Shown in pieces: positions 1-6,740 of a stretch of DNA of 22,936 nt. A model generated the notes under the pieces. It did not search any database and was not told the origin of the DNA. It was given only the letters and a program-made list of their open reading frames with translations. This stretch comes from JBAVQS01 sp049694275. Lineage in GTDB: Bacteria; Chloroflexota; Anaerolineae; UBA4142; SHND01. The stretch is taken from NCBI GenBank assembly GCA_049694275.1, contig JBAVQS010000384.1, forward strand, positions 1 to 22,936, read 5' to 3'. The position numbers and the translations under genes were made by a program. Numbering within the stretch: the first letter of the stretch is position 1; every line of letters starts with the position of its first letter.

Positions 1-417
1 TACTATGTCTGCAATTACGACCCGCCCGGCAATTATGTCGGCCAAAGCCCCTTCGGCAATGGCGCGCCCCCGCGAGCCGTGGCGAACACACCGACTGCAA
101 CCCAACCCGCACCGGATGCGACCCAACCCGCACCGGACGCAACCCAACTTGCACCGGATGCGACCCAACCCACACCAGACGCAACCCAGCCTGCGCCGGA
201 TGCAACCCAACCCGCACCGGACGCAACTCAACTTGCACCGGATGCGACCCAGCCCGCACCGGATGCAACTGACGCCGCACCCGATGCAACCCAGCCCGCA
301 CCGGATGCAACTGACGCCGCACCCGATGCGACCGACCCCGCACCGGAAGGGGACATCACCGCGCCGGGCCTGACCGCGGCGAACATCACCGCGCTGCTGA
401 ACGCGCACAACGACTGA
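1..417 (+). CDS. Secreted CAP/SCP-domain protein, 5'-truncated by the window and frameshifted
   Basis: The reading frame enters from the left edge and stops at 415-417. It opens with the C-terminal signature of a CAP (SCP/PR-1, CRISP) domain, YYVCNYDPPGNYVGQSPFG, at residues 1-19. A linker and twelve 7-residue repeats of the type TQPAPDA follow (residues 34-117). The frame then reads LTAANITALLNAHND, which matches the first helix of another CAP domain, where the family has an 'LLNAHN..R' motif. The frame terminates there, so the second domain is cut off after about 20 residues. CAP proteins are normally extracellular. The repeat would be a flexible, acidic, proline-rich spacer between two CAP domains. 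The rest of the second domain survives only as its far C-terminal end in another frame (414-539). The start codon and signal peptide lie outside the window. Confidence 0.75.
   Translation, partial: YYVCNYDPPGNYVGQSPFGNGAPPRAVANTPTATQPAPDATQPAPDATQLAPDATQPTPDATQPAPDATQPAPDATQLAPDATQPAPDATDAAPDATQPAPDATDAAPDATDPAPEGDITAPGLTAANITALLNAHND
100..351 (+). repeat. 21-bp tandem repeat (12 units) coding for TQPAPDA heptads
   Basis: Twelve in-frame 21-bp units lie end to end. They encode TQPAPDA with variants TQLAPDA, TQPTPDA, TDAAPDA and a degenerate last unit TDPAPEG. Variation is mostly at wobble positions plus a few amino-acid swaps, as expected for slippage or unequal exchange under coding constraint. 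It forms the linker between the CAP domain ending at the left edge and the broken second CAP domain. Confidence 0.9.
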
Positions 418-539
418 TCTGGTCCACTACGGCCAGAGTTAGCTGCGGCAAAGCCACGGGCGCCGATGGCAACGATTACTATGTCTGCAATTACGACCCG
501 CCCGGCAACTATGTCGGCCAAAGCCCCTTTGGCAAATAG
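414..539 (+). pseudogene. Remnant of a second CAP domain (C-terminal end only, shifted frame)
   Basis: This frame, two bases off the upstream CDS, reads LIWSTTARVSCGKA, then ADGNDYYVCNYDPPGNYVGQ, then SPFGK and a stop at 537-539. This is the last 40 residues of a CAP domain, including the 'W..TT..(G/S)CG.A' and 'CNY.PPGN' motifs. Bases 477-535 repeat bases 1-59 with only two differences, both synonymous, so the two domains were near-identical copies. About 90 residues that should separate LLNAHND from LIWSTT are missing and the join is out of frame. It is either a real deletion that broke the gene or an assembly collapse between duplicated domains. Confidence 0.7.
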
Positions 540-572
540 TCAAGGAAACGAAACGAAAGATCGCTCTCTCAA

Positions 573-617
573 AAGAATCACCCCGAGCAAGTCGCCCGGA
601 GTGATTCTTCTTTTTTA
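573..617. terminator. Bidirectional rho-independent terminator
   Basis: AAGAATCAC (573-581) pairs with GTGATTCTT (601-609). The stem continues with CCG/CGG after one mismatch, and the loop is 586-596. The plus strand continues TTCTTTTTTT; the minus strand continues CTTTTGAG. It lies between the end of the CAP gene and the end of the convergent cytochrome gene, so it can serve both. Confidence 0.8.
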
Positions 618-634
618 GGGCAAATTAACCCCTC

Positions 635-1522
635 TCACGAGCCGGGTAACGTCTTGAGGTACTGATAGATGGCTTTTAGTTCTTCGTCGGTCAACTGGCC
701 AACGCTCTTCCAGGGCATGAAATCGGTTAACGCTTTCCCGCTCGGTGTAATCCCCGTGCGCATGGCCTTAATCCAGTCGGCGTCGGTCCATTTGGCATAG
801 TCGCTGCCCGGTCCGAGGCCGGGCACGGGCGGCGCGGCCGGGTTAGGATCCTTGCCGCCGGCAAATTGCGGCCCATGACAGGCCCGGCATCCGCCGGTGT
901 TGACGAGATATTCGCCATACTGGGCCGTCACCCCCGGTTGCGGCGCAGCGGCCGGGCGGACATTGTGCGGGATGGTTTCGGCGGGCGCCAGATTCCCAAA
1001 CGCGCCGATCCCGTACAAAATCTTGCCTGGAGGTGAAAGGACCAGGTCCTGGGTCTCGTGGTCGACGGGCGGAACGGTTTTGACGTATGCGATAATTGCG
1101 GCCAGATCTTGATCGCCGAGGTAATAATAATCGGCGGATGCTGGCATCAGCATCGGTTTGCCTTCCGGATCGACGCCGTGCCGGATGGCCCGCACCCAAT
1201 CCGTATCCTTGAACTCGCGGCCGACGCCGCCCTTGCCCGAGGTCAGATTGGCCGAATCGACGGTGATGAGATTGGGAATGTCCAGCCACTTGTTGACGCC
1301 CGCGAGGTTATCGCCGTGACAATCGGCGCAGTACGCTTGCGCCCACCGTTTGCCGCGCGCGAGCGTCGCTGGGTCAGTCGGCGCGGGGATGGTCTCGTCT
1401 GCAATTGTATAGGTTTTATTCAGGCGCGCATCGGTGTTGAGCATGGTTCCAATGACGGCAATGACGACCAATCCAATGACCAGGCCCAAACCGATGCCTA
1501 CCCATTTCAGTATTTTGCGCAT
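635..1522 (-). CDS. Membrane-anchored diheme c-type cytochrome
   Basis: The 295-residue protein begins with an uncleaved-looking membrane helix (about residues 6-28). Two cytochrome c domains follow, each with a covalent heme site: CADCH at 65-69 and CRACH at 212-216. Downstream methionines in 'KPMLMPAS' (about 123-130) and 'DFMPWK' (about 267-272) are the likely axial ligands. The heme domains should face the extracytoplasmic side and pass electrons, as in the diheme or alcohol-dehydrogenase-type cytochrome subunits they resemble. The ATG at 1522 is chosen over an upstream in-frame start at 1636 because AAGGAG sits eight bases before it and the extension would overlap the upstream gene. It is the second gene of a minus-strand operon, 16 bases after its partner. 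The redox partner is not evident in the window. Confidence 0.88.
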   Translation of the reverse strand: MRKILKWVGIGLGLVIGLVVIAVIGTMLNTDARLNKTYTIADETIPAPTDPATLARGKRWAQAYCADCHGDNLAGVNKWLDIPNLITVDSANLTSGKGGVGREFKDTDWVRAIRHGVDPEGKPMLMPASADYYYLGDQDLAAIIAYVKTVPPVDHETQDLVLSPPGKILYGIGAFGNLAPAETIPHNVRPAAAPQPGVTAQYGEYLVNTGGCRACHGPQFAGGKDPNPAAPPVPGLGPGSDYAKWTDADWIKAMRTGITPSGKALTDFMPWKSVGQLTDEELKAIYQYLKTLPGS

Positions 1523-1538
1523 AGCGTCTCCTTGATGA

Positions 1539-2045
1539 TTATGCGATAGCCATCGCGATAATCGTAATGACCAGTAACACCATGCCCCGCATTGCGGATC
1601 GGCCCAGGTGGGCCTGGAGGTTTTGCAATTGCACAAGCTGCTCCGGCCGGGGTGGTCCGCCGGCCGATTCCATTTCTTGCGCCAGAGCCTCCATGCGCGT
1701 CGCCGCCGGCGCGGTCTCGACGCCGCCGAGGATGGCCGCGGCGATTCCGGTCACCGCGCCGATGGTGAAAATGAGCCCGCCGGTCGTGAAAATCCATGTC
1801 GGTTGCAACCCGCCCGAGGCGCGCCAGTAAAGGACGATCCCTGCCAGCGTGGTCAGGATGGCCGAGAGCGCGATGTAACTGGACAGGCGCAGTTTGCCCA
1901 GAACGAATTGCATAAACCGGCCCCCTTCCGGTCCCAGGGCGCGCGCCGCCGGCATCAAAAATACCGTGTTCAAAACGGCCGCGCCGACCCAGAACATGCC
2001 GGCGACAATGTGGGTCAGACGTAACGCGACAAACACAAGGTCCAT
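1539..2045 (-). CDS. Four-helix integral membrane protein, DUF2269/CopD-like
   Basis: The 168-residue protein has about four membrane helices: roughly residues 5-30, 52-74, 83-107 and 148-167. A polar loop rich in Glu, Gln and Pro precedes the last helix. The N-terminus 'LRLTHIVAGMFWVGAAVLN' has the histidine and tryptophan pattern of small membrane proteins such as DUF2269 and CopD-like families, where the helix-1 histidine can bind heme or metal. That assignment rests on pattern memory only. AAAGGAGGGG lies just upstream of the ATG. It is the first gene of the operon with the diheme cytochrome, which suggests a membrane electron-transfer role, but no catalytic motif was recognised. Confidence 0.7.
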   Translation of the reverse strand: MDLVFVALRLTHIVAGMFWVGAAVLNTVFLMPAARALGPEGGRFMQFVLGKLRLSSYIALSAILTTLAGIVLYWRASGGLQPTWIFTTGGLIFTIGAVTGIAAAILGGVETAPAATRMEALAQEMESAGGPPRPEQLVQLQNLQAHLGRSAMRGMVLLVITIIAMAIA

Positions 2046-2073
2046 GCTCCCCTCCTTTCGTTCACACGGTCTC

Positions 2074-2102
2074 TTGACGACCGTTTTTGCTCGTGCTATT
2101 CT
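2074..2102 (+). promoter_or_regulatory. Sigma-70-type promoter for the BTAD regulator gene
   Basis: TTGACG (2074-2079) is separated by 17 bases from TATTCT (2097-2102). It lies 46 bases before the ATG at 2149. The -10 element is inside the first copy of a 9-bp direct repeat, so a protein bound there would block or position RNA polymerase. Confidence 0.6.
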
Positions 2103-2140
2103 AGTCCTATTCTAGCAACCCATCGTGAGTAAATCGTGAG
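2096..2140 (+). promoter_or_regulatory. Two pairs of direct repeats with an 11-bp period (candidate SARP-type operator)
   Basis: CTATTCTAG occurs at 2096-2104 and again at 2107-2115. ATCGTGAG occurs at 2122-2129 and again at 2133-2140. In both pairs the copies start exactly 11 bp apart, one helical turn. SARP/BTAD regulators are known to bind short direct repeats at this spacing near the -35/-10 region. The repeats lie directly before a BTAD gene and between divergent genes, so autoregulation or control of the cytochrome operon is plausible. That function is inferred. Confidence 0.5.
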
Positions 2141-2148
2141 CTTGCGCT

Positions 2149-5100
2149 ATGCTCGCTACCCTCCGGATCCAACTCTTGGGCGGATTACGCCTCGCGCTCG
2201 ACGACAAGCCACTTGCCGGCCTGTACTCGAACAAGGCGCCTGCGCTCGTCGCCTACCTGGCGGTGACGCGCCGCGCGCCCACGCGCGACCTACTGGCCGC
2301 GCTCTTGTGGGGCGAGATGAACGACGCCGACGCCCGGACGAACCTGCGGCAATGTCTGACCAACCTGCGCAAACTGCTCGGGCCGTATCTCATCATTGCA
2401 CGCGATGCCGTTGCCTTTAATTTCGACGCGCCGTACACGCTCGATACTCAAGAATTCGAGCAACTGCTCCAGACCGAAAACCGCCCTGCTGCGCTCGCGC
2501 TCTATACCGGCGATTTCCTCGACGGCGTCTTTGTACGCGAAGCGCCGGGTTTTGAAGAATGGGCGCTCGCGCAACGCGCCCGGTTGCGCGAGCAGGCATT
2601 GCAGGCGATGGGCGATCTGGTCGCCTGGTACGCATCGCGCGGCGACCTGGCGCGCGGCATCGAACACGCGATGCGGCTCGTCGCACTCGATCCCTGGCGC
2701 GAAGAGATTCATCGCGAGTTAATGCTGATGCTTGCGCGCAGCGGACAGCGAAGTCGCGCGCTCCAGCAATACGAAACGTGCCGGCGCATCCTTGTCGAGC
2801 AAATGGGCGTCGAGCCATCCGCCGAAACGACGACGCTGTACGAACGCCTGCGCGCGGCGGGGGCGAGCACGAAACATAATCTAGAGCCACAGCCCACCAC
2901 GTTCGTCGGGCGCGCACCGGAGCTCGCACAAATCGAAGCCGATTTGCGCCGCCCGGATTGCCGGCTCATCACCCTGCTCGGCGCGGGCGGGGTCGGCAAA
3001 ACACGGCTCGCCATTCAAGCCGCGGAACGCGCGCTCAAGCTCGGCGCGTTCTTGAACGGGGTCTATTTCGTATCCCTGGAAGAAGTGAACTCGCCGGATT
3101 TGGTCGCGCCGGCGATGTCTAGCGCCTGCAATTTGGCGTTTGAGGGAAAACAGGATGCAAGCCAGCAGCTCGTCGATTTTCTGCGAGAGAAGGAAATCCT
3201 CTACGTCCTGGACGGTTTGGAGCATCTCCTTGCCGCCACGCCCTGGCTCGGTCAATTGCTCAGGCGCGCGCCGCATCTCAAACTATTGGTGACTTCACGC
3301 GAGCGGTTGAACATCCAGTGGGAATGGCTCATCGCCATCAGGGGCCTCGACTATCCCCACGACGCGAGCGCGCCGGCGGATTCTAAAGGCCCGGACGCAT
3401 CCGGGGGCCAGCCCGCCCCGGCCTTTGCCGCAGTCGAGTTGTTCGTCGAACGGGCGCGCCAGGCGCGTCACGATTTCGAGTTGAGCAATATCAATCGGGC
3501 AGGCATCACGCGGGTGTGTCAATTAGTGGAGGGCCTGCCATTGGGGATTGAGCTGGCGGCGGCATGGGTGCATACTCAATCGATCGGCGAGATTGCACGT
3601 GAGATCGAACGCGGTTATGGTTTTCTGGCGACGGCGCAGCGCGATGTCCCGGATCGGCAGCGCAGTCTGCGCGCGGTCTTTGAGCACTCGTGGCAGTTAC
3701 TCAATCCGGCGGTGCAAGGGGTGTTTGGCCGCCTGTCCGTTTTTCGCGGCGGATTCACGGCGGCGACGGCCGAGCGCATCGCGGGCGCATCCCTCGCCGA
3801 CCTGACCGCGTTGGTCGACAAATCGCTCTTGCGGCGAAATGCCGCCGGGAGATACGAGTTTCACGAGCAGGTGCGCCATTTTGCACAAGACAAGCTGCGC
3901 GATGTGGCAGGAATGGAAGCGCTCACGCGCGATCGCCATGGCGCGTATTATGCGGCGTTTCTGGCGCAACGCACGGTCCAGGTCCTGGGCGCAGGGCAAC
4001 AAGCGGCGCTGAGCGAAATCGGCGGAGAGATCGACAATGTCCATGCCGCCTGGCAATGGATGGTTGCGCAACGCCGCGCCGACTGGATCGAGTCGAGCTT
4101 TGCCAGCCTGGCATATTTCTATGAAGTCAAAGGCTGGTTTCAGGAAGGGGTCGCCTCTTTTCAGCGCGCCGCCGCCGCCCTGGCTGGCGCCCGCGAGCCG
4201 GCGCTACAAACACTCTATGCACGCCTACTCATTCCCCAGATCAATTTTCTCATTCGCCTCGATCACTATGAGCAAGCGCGCGAGATTGGATATACCTGCT
4301 TGCAAATTCTGCGTAACACGGAGGCGCGTATGGACTATGCGCGCGCCGTGAGCGCCATGGGGCATATCGTTTATCGCCTGGGCAACCTGGAGGAAGCCAA
4401 ACGACTGATGCGCGAGAGCGTTGACTTGCTGCGCGCCGAGCACGACCCCCGCACGCTCTCGGTCGCGCTCAATAACCTGGGGGTCATGGTATTGGCCAGG
4501 GGGGAGTATGCGTATGCGCGTGAACTATTTCAAGAGGGTTTGACTCTCAAGCGGCAGTTGGGCGATCAAAGGAGTATCGCCAATTCGCTCGACAACCTCG
4601 GAATCATCGCGCGTGAGCAGCAAGACCTGGGCCAGGCCTGGAAATATCATCAAGAGAGCCTGGCGATTTATCAAGGGCTGGGGGATCAGCGCGGCGCGCA
4701 AACAGCGCGCAACAACCTGGGGGCAGTCGCTTTTCGCCAGGGCAATTATGCCGAGGCCAAACGCTTGCTCGAGACCGGTGACGCGCCCGGGCGCGCGGGC
4801 CAACCGCGCGGCATCGTCGCCGGCTATACCCTCGTTCGCCTGGGCGCGGTATGCGGCGCGCTCGGTGAATTTTCGACAGCGGAGCAGCATCTGCGTGAGG
4901 CGCTCAAAATGGGAACGGAGATTGGGAGCGCCCCGCTCCTATTGATTGCGCTGGTGGAGATCGGCGCGGTGCGATGCGCCCAGAGGCAATGGACAAACGC
5001 CGTCGAGCTATTTGCACTCGTGGCATATCATGCCAGCAGCGAGCAAGAATCACGGGATCGAGCGAGGGGGTTGCTCAATCAACTGGCGTTGCAACTCGAC

Positions 5101-5196
5101 GAGAACGTATTTGCGGCGGCGCAAGAACGTGGGCAATTATCGAAACTCGACGCGGTGGTTCAAGACATACTGCGGGAAAAAGGTCCTGGCGAGTGA
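2149..5196 (+). CDS. SARP/AfsR-like transcriptional regulator: winged helix, BTAD, NB-ARC ATPase and TPR repeats
   Basis: The 1015-residue protein has the modular layout of large AfsR-like regulators. Residues about 1-95 form an OmpR-type winged helix ('LRIQLLGGLRLALD', 'LLAALLWGEM', 'LRQCLTNLRKLLG'). About 100-245 is the bacterial transcriptional activator domain ('RARLREQALQAMGDL', 'LMLARSGQRSRALQQYE'). A STAND-type ATPase begins near 258 ('FVGRAPELAQIEADL') with Walker A GAGGVGKT at 278-285, Walker B ILYVLDGLEHL around 351-361, and 'LVTSRERL' and 'LPLGIELAAAW' further on. Residues about 640-1000 carry TPR units, most clearly 'ALNNLGVMVLARGEYAYA' and 'SLDNLGIIAREQQDL'. Such proteins are thought to be ATP-dependent switches that sense a partner through the TPRs and bind DNA. 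The ATG is the first in-frame start after a stop. It may control the divergent cytochrome operon, itself, or the downstream zinc-ribbon cassettes, which have their own promoters. Confidence 0.88.
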   Translation: MLATLRIQLLGGLRLALDDKPLAGLYSNKAPALVAYLAVTRRAPTRDLLAALLWGEMNDADARTNLRQCLTNLRKLLGPYLIIARDAVAFNFDAPYTLDTQEFEQLLQTENRPAALALYTGDFLDGVFVREAPGFEEWALAQRARLREQALQAMGDLVAWYASRGDLARGIEHAMRLVALDPWREEIHRELMLMLARSGQRSRALQQYETCRRILVEQMGVEPSAETTTLYERLRAAGASTKHNLEPQPTTFVGRAPELAQIEADLRRPDCRLITLLGAGGVGKTRLAIQAAERALKLGAFLNGVYFVSLEEVNSPDLVAPAMSSACNLAFEGKQDASQQLVDFLREKEILYVLDGLEHLLAATPWLGQLLRRAPHLKLLVTSRERLNIQWEWLIAIRGLDYPHDASAPADSKGPDASGGQPAPAFAAVELFVERARQARHDFELSNINRAGITRVCQLVEGLPLGIELAAAWVHTQSIGEIAREIERGYGFLATAQRDVPDRQRSLRAVFEHSWQLLNPAVQGVFGRLSVFRGGFTAATAERIAGASLADLTALVDKSLLRRNAAGRYEFHEQVRHFAQDKLRDVAGMEALTRDRHGAYYAAFLAQRTVQVLGAGQQAALSEIGGEIDNVHAAWQWMVAQRRADWIESSFASLAYFYEVKGWFQEGVASFQRAAAALAGAREPALQTLYARLLIPQINFLIRLDHYEQAREIGYTCLQILRNTEARMDYARAVSAMGHIVYRLGNLEEAKRLMRESVDLLRAEHDPRTLSVALNNLGVMVLARGEYAYARELFQEGLTLKRQLGDQRSIANSLDNLGIIAREQQDLGQAWKYHQESLAIYQGLGDQRGAQTARNNLGAVAFRQGNYAEAKRLLETGDAPGRAGQPRGIVAGYTLVRLGAVCGALGEFSTAEQHLREALKMGTEIGSAPLLLIALVEIGAVRCAQRQWTNAVELFALVAYHASSEQESRDRARGLLNQLALQLDENVFAAAQERGQLSKLDAVVQDILREKGPGE

Positions 5197-5235
5197 CCCC
5201 GCGCTGATCCGTGGCGGGACAGCCGGCCTCGTTCG

Positions 5236-5275
5236 TGATATAATTCACGTATAGTCGGCGTTTCGCCGGAAATTG
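5236..5275 (+). promoter_or_regulatory. Extended -10 promoter and 5' leader hairpin, cassette copy 1
   Basis: TGATATAAT (TATAAT at 5239-5244) is an extended -10 element set in GTGATATAATTCAC. No good -35 is present (GGGACA at 17 bp is the nearest). A small hairpin CGGCG-TTT-CGCCG follows in the leader. The same block recurs before the second cassette at 6667-6705, which supports it as the real promoter unit. Confidence 0.65.
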
Positions 5276-5306
5276 ATCCGTGCATGCTGCAAAAGGGGAG
5301 CCTTAT

Positions 5307-6041
5307 ATGGATCAACCTAATCCCGTTTGCCCTCACTGTGGCGCGGCGACCTCCCCGAATGCCCGCTTCTGCCCTGCCTGCGGCCGTCCAATCGTTCGCG
5401 CGCGCGCTTGCCCTTACTGCGGAGCGCACGTTTCCGCCATAGCCACGTTCTGCGGTGAGTGCGGCAAGCCGATAGAAACCTCCGGCCAGCGCCAGGCCCC
5501 TGCCCCACCGGCCAAGCACCCAGCACAAGCCACGGCGACGCCGCCGGTCAAGCCGGTCCGCGCCAGGCCCCGCAAGTCGTTTCTCATTCTCGGCGGCTGC
5601 GCCGGCGTCATGATGCTGTGTTTGATCGGCGTCGCTGCCTTTTATTTTGCCTTCCGGTCAGGCGTTATCACGCAAAAGCGACTGCTCAACCTCGTCGGGC
5701 TCGGCTCGGGAACCATCAAGGTGATGAATTTTCGAGACGATGCCATCCGAGCCATTGTCACGCCGATCAAACCGTCTCAAGATCATGAACCGGTCGAGGC
5801 GGTGTATAACCTGGACGCGTACGAAAGCATCGCGCTGGAGACCGGCGACGCGGGCCAGTTTCGCGTCGACATCCAGCTCAGGAATACGGGCAAGGCGCAG
5901 GGGTCGTGTAATCTAAACGTGCGCGGGGGCGATCAATATCGGGTCGTCTCTCTCCCCAATGGAATCCTGATCGTCCGACAGAATTCTCCTTCCAGGGATC
6001 CCAAGGATCTGTTCCCGGAAACATCGGCCTTTTGCCGATGA
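5307..6041 (+). CDS. Double zinc-ribbon, single-helix membrane protein (cassette copy 1)
   Basis: The 244-residue protein starts with two zinc ribbons with ligands C8, C11, C22, C25 and C35, C38, C49, C52 (CPHC, CPAC, CPYC, CGEC). A Pro/Ala linker and basic stretch (about 60-90) precede one membrane helix (about 92-115). A C-terminal domain of about 130 residues is probably extracytoplasmic and contains 'GTIKVMNFRDDAIRAIVTPI', two cysteines (C201, C243) and a conserved 'SLPNGILI' strand. The ATG at 5307 is chosen because AAAGGGGAG lies just upstream and the paralog begins at the same point. The stop overlaps the ribosome-binding site of the lipoprotein gene, ten bases from its start, so the two are cotranslated partners. 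I do not recognise the C-terminal domain. The layout suggests a cytoplasmic ribbon signalling to, or anchored by, an envelope domain. Confidence 0.8.
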   Translation: MDQPNPVCPHCGAATSPNARFCPACGRPIVRARACPYCGAHVSAIATFCGECGKPIETSGQRQAPAPPAKHPAQATATPPVKPVRARPRKSFLILGGCAGVMMLCLIGVAAFYFAFRSGVITQKRLLNLVGLGSGTIKVMNFRDDAIRAIVTPIKPSQDHEPVEAVYNLDAYESIALETGDAGQFRVDIQLRNTGKAQGSCNLNVRGGDQYRVVSLPNGILIVRQNSPSRDPKDLFPETSAFCR

Positions 6042-6051
6042 AGGAGGTCTG

Positions 6052-6591
6052 ATGCGAGCCAGAATTTGGCCGGCGCTGCTGCTCATCGCCCTGTTGGCAG
6101 CGGGATGCAGCCCAACGCCCGGCGCGAAAATCAAGAATAATGCACGCGTTCCGGTCATGGTGAGAGTGTATGGGCCGCAGACCCGCGGAATGTTTGGGCC
6201 ACAGACCACCGATCTCTCTATGCCCGTCGGAGGCAGCAAAGATATTGCCGGCGACTCTTCGCTGTACATAATCACAGCCATCCCGATCGGCGAGTGGATC
6301 CCCGAACTGGAAACGGCGCGCGGCATGTTGATTCAGAAACGCGATTTCGGGGCAGAAAACCTGACGCCTCAAGATACAATCGATATATCGAACCATATCG
6401 GAGCGGTCGAAGCGCGGATGGCCAGCCTGTTCCAGGAGAAACCGGGCGCGACCAATTATTGCACCATCCATTTCCCGGAGGATCAATCCTGCGGCGGCCA
6501 TTCCGGAATTGGCACGGCAACGGTTGAACAAAAGCCGGATGGCTCGCTGGTGGTCACGTGCATTTCTCCAACGGTCACGGTAATAAAATGA
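6052..6591 (+). CDS. Lipoprotein of unknown fold (cassette copy 1)
   Basis: The 179-residue protein has a lipoprotein signal with lipobox LAAGC and lipidated C19. The mature part opens with 'AKIKNNARVPVMVRVYG' and has three further cysteines (C137, C147, C170), the last in a C-terminal strand 'GSLVVTCISP'. AAGGAGGT overlaps the stop of the preceding zinc-ribbon gene. The protein is about half identical by eye to the lipoprotein at 7531-8061, sharing 'NNARVPV', 'ARGxLIxKRD', 'LTPQ' and all four cysteines. No known family was recognised. Its constant pairing with the zinc-ribbon membrane protein argues that the two interact at the outer face of the membrane. Confidence 0.78.
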   Translation: MRARIWPALLLIALLAAGCSPTPGAKIKNNARVPVMVRVYGPQTRGMFGPQTTDLSMPVGGSKDIAGDSSLYIITAIPIGEWIPELETARGMLIQKRDFGAENLTPQDTIDISNHIGAVEARMASLFQEKPGATNYCTIHFPEDQSCGGHSGIGTATVEQKPDGSLVVTCISPTVTVIK

Positions 6592-6666
6592 GGCGCTGCC
6601 GCAGACGGTGCAGGTAGGGTTTCCGCAGCTCGTCATTGGTGTGAGTTTTGTGCTGTCGGATGCCTG

Positions 6667-6705
6667 TGATATAATTCACTTGTCTATCCGGCGCTTCGCC
6701 GGAAC
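6667..6705 (+). promoter_or_regulatory. Extended -10 promoter and 5' leader hairpin, cassette copy 2
   Basis: TGATATAAT recurs here (TATAAT at 6670-6675) inside the same GTGATATAATTCAC block as cassette 1. A weak TTGTGC lies 16 bases upstream. It is followed by a perfect hairpin TCCGGCG-CTT-CGCCGGA. The sequence farther upstream differs from copy 1, so the duplicated unit seems to begin near this -10 element. Confidence 0.65.
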
Positions 6706-6740
6706 GTGTTCCGTGTGTGTTTCAAAGGGGAAGCACAGCC

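Noticed and set aside
100..351. Short regular repeats as a possible CRISPR array
   Set aside because: Units are contiguous without spacers, in phase with codons, and vary like coding repeats.
5..521. Open frames on both strands across the repeat
   Set aside because: They are repeat shadows in other frames. Only frame 1 carries CAP motifs.
2066..2088. ACGGTC/GACCGT hairpin followed by TTTT as a terminator
   Set aside because: The stem is only six pairs and overlaps the regulator's promoter with no gene ending before it on the plus strand.
4765..4800. Possible compensated frameshift in a TPR unit of the BTAD regulator ('ETGDAPGRAGQ')
   Set aside because: The unit deviates from its neighbours but the frame stays open and no alternative frame restores a better TPR.
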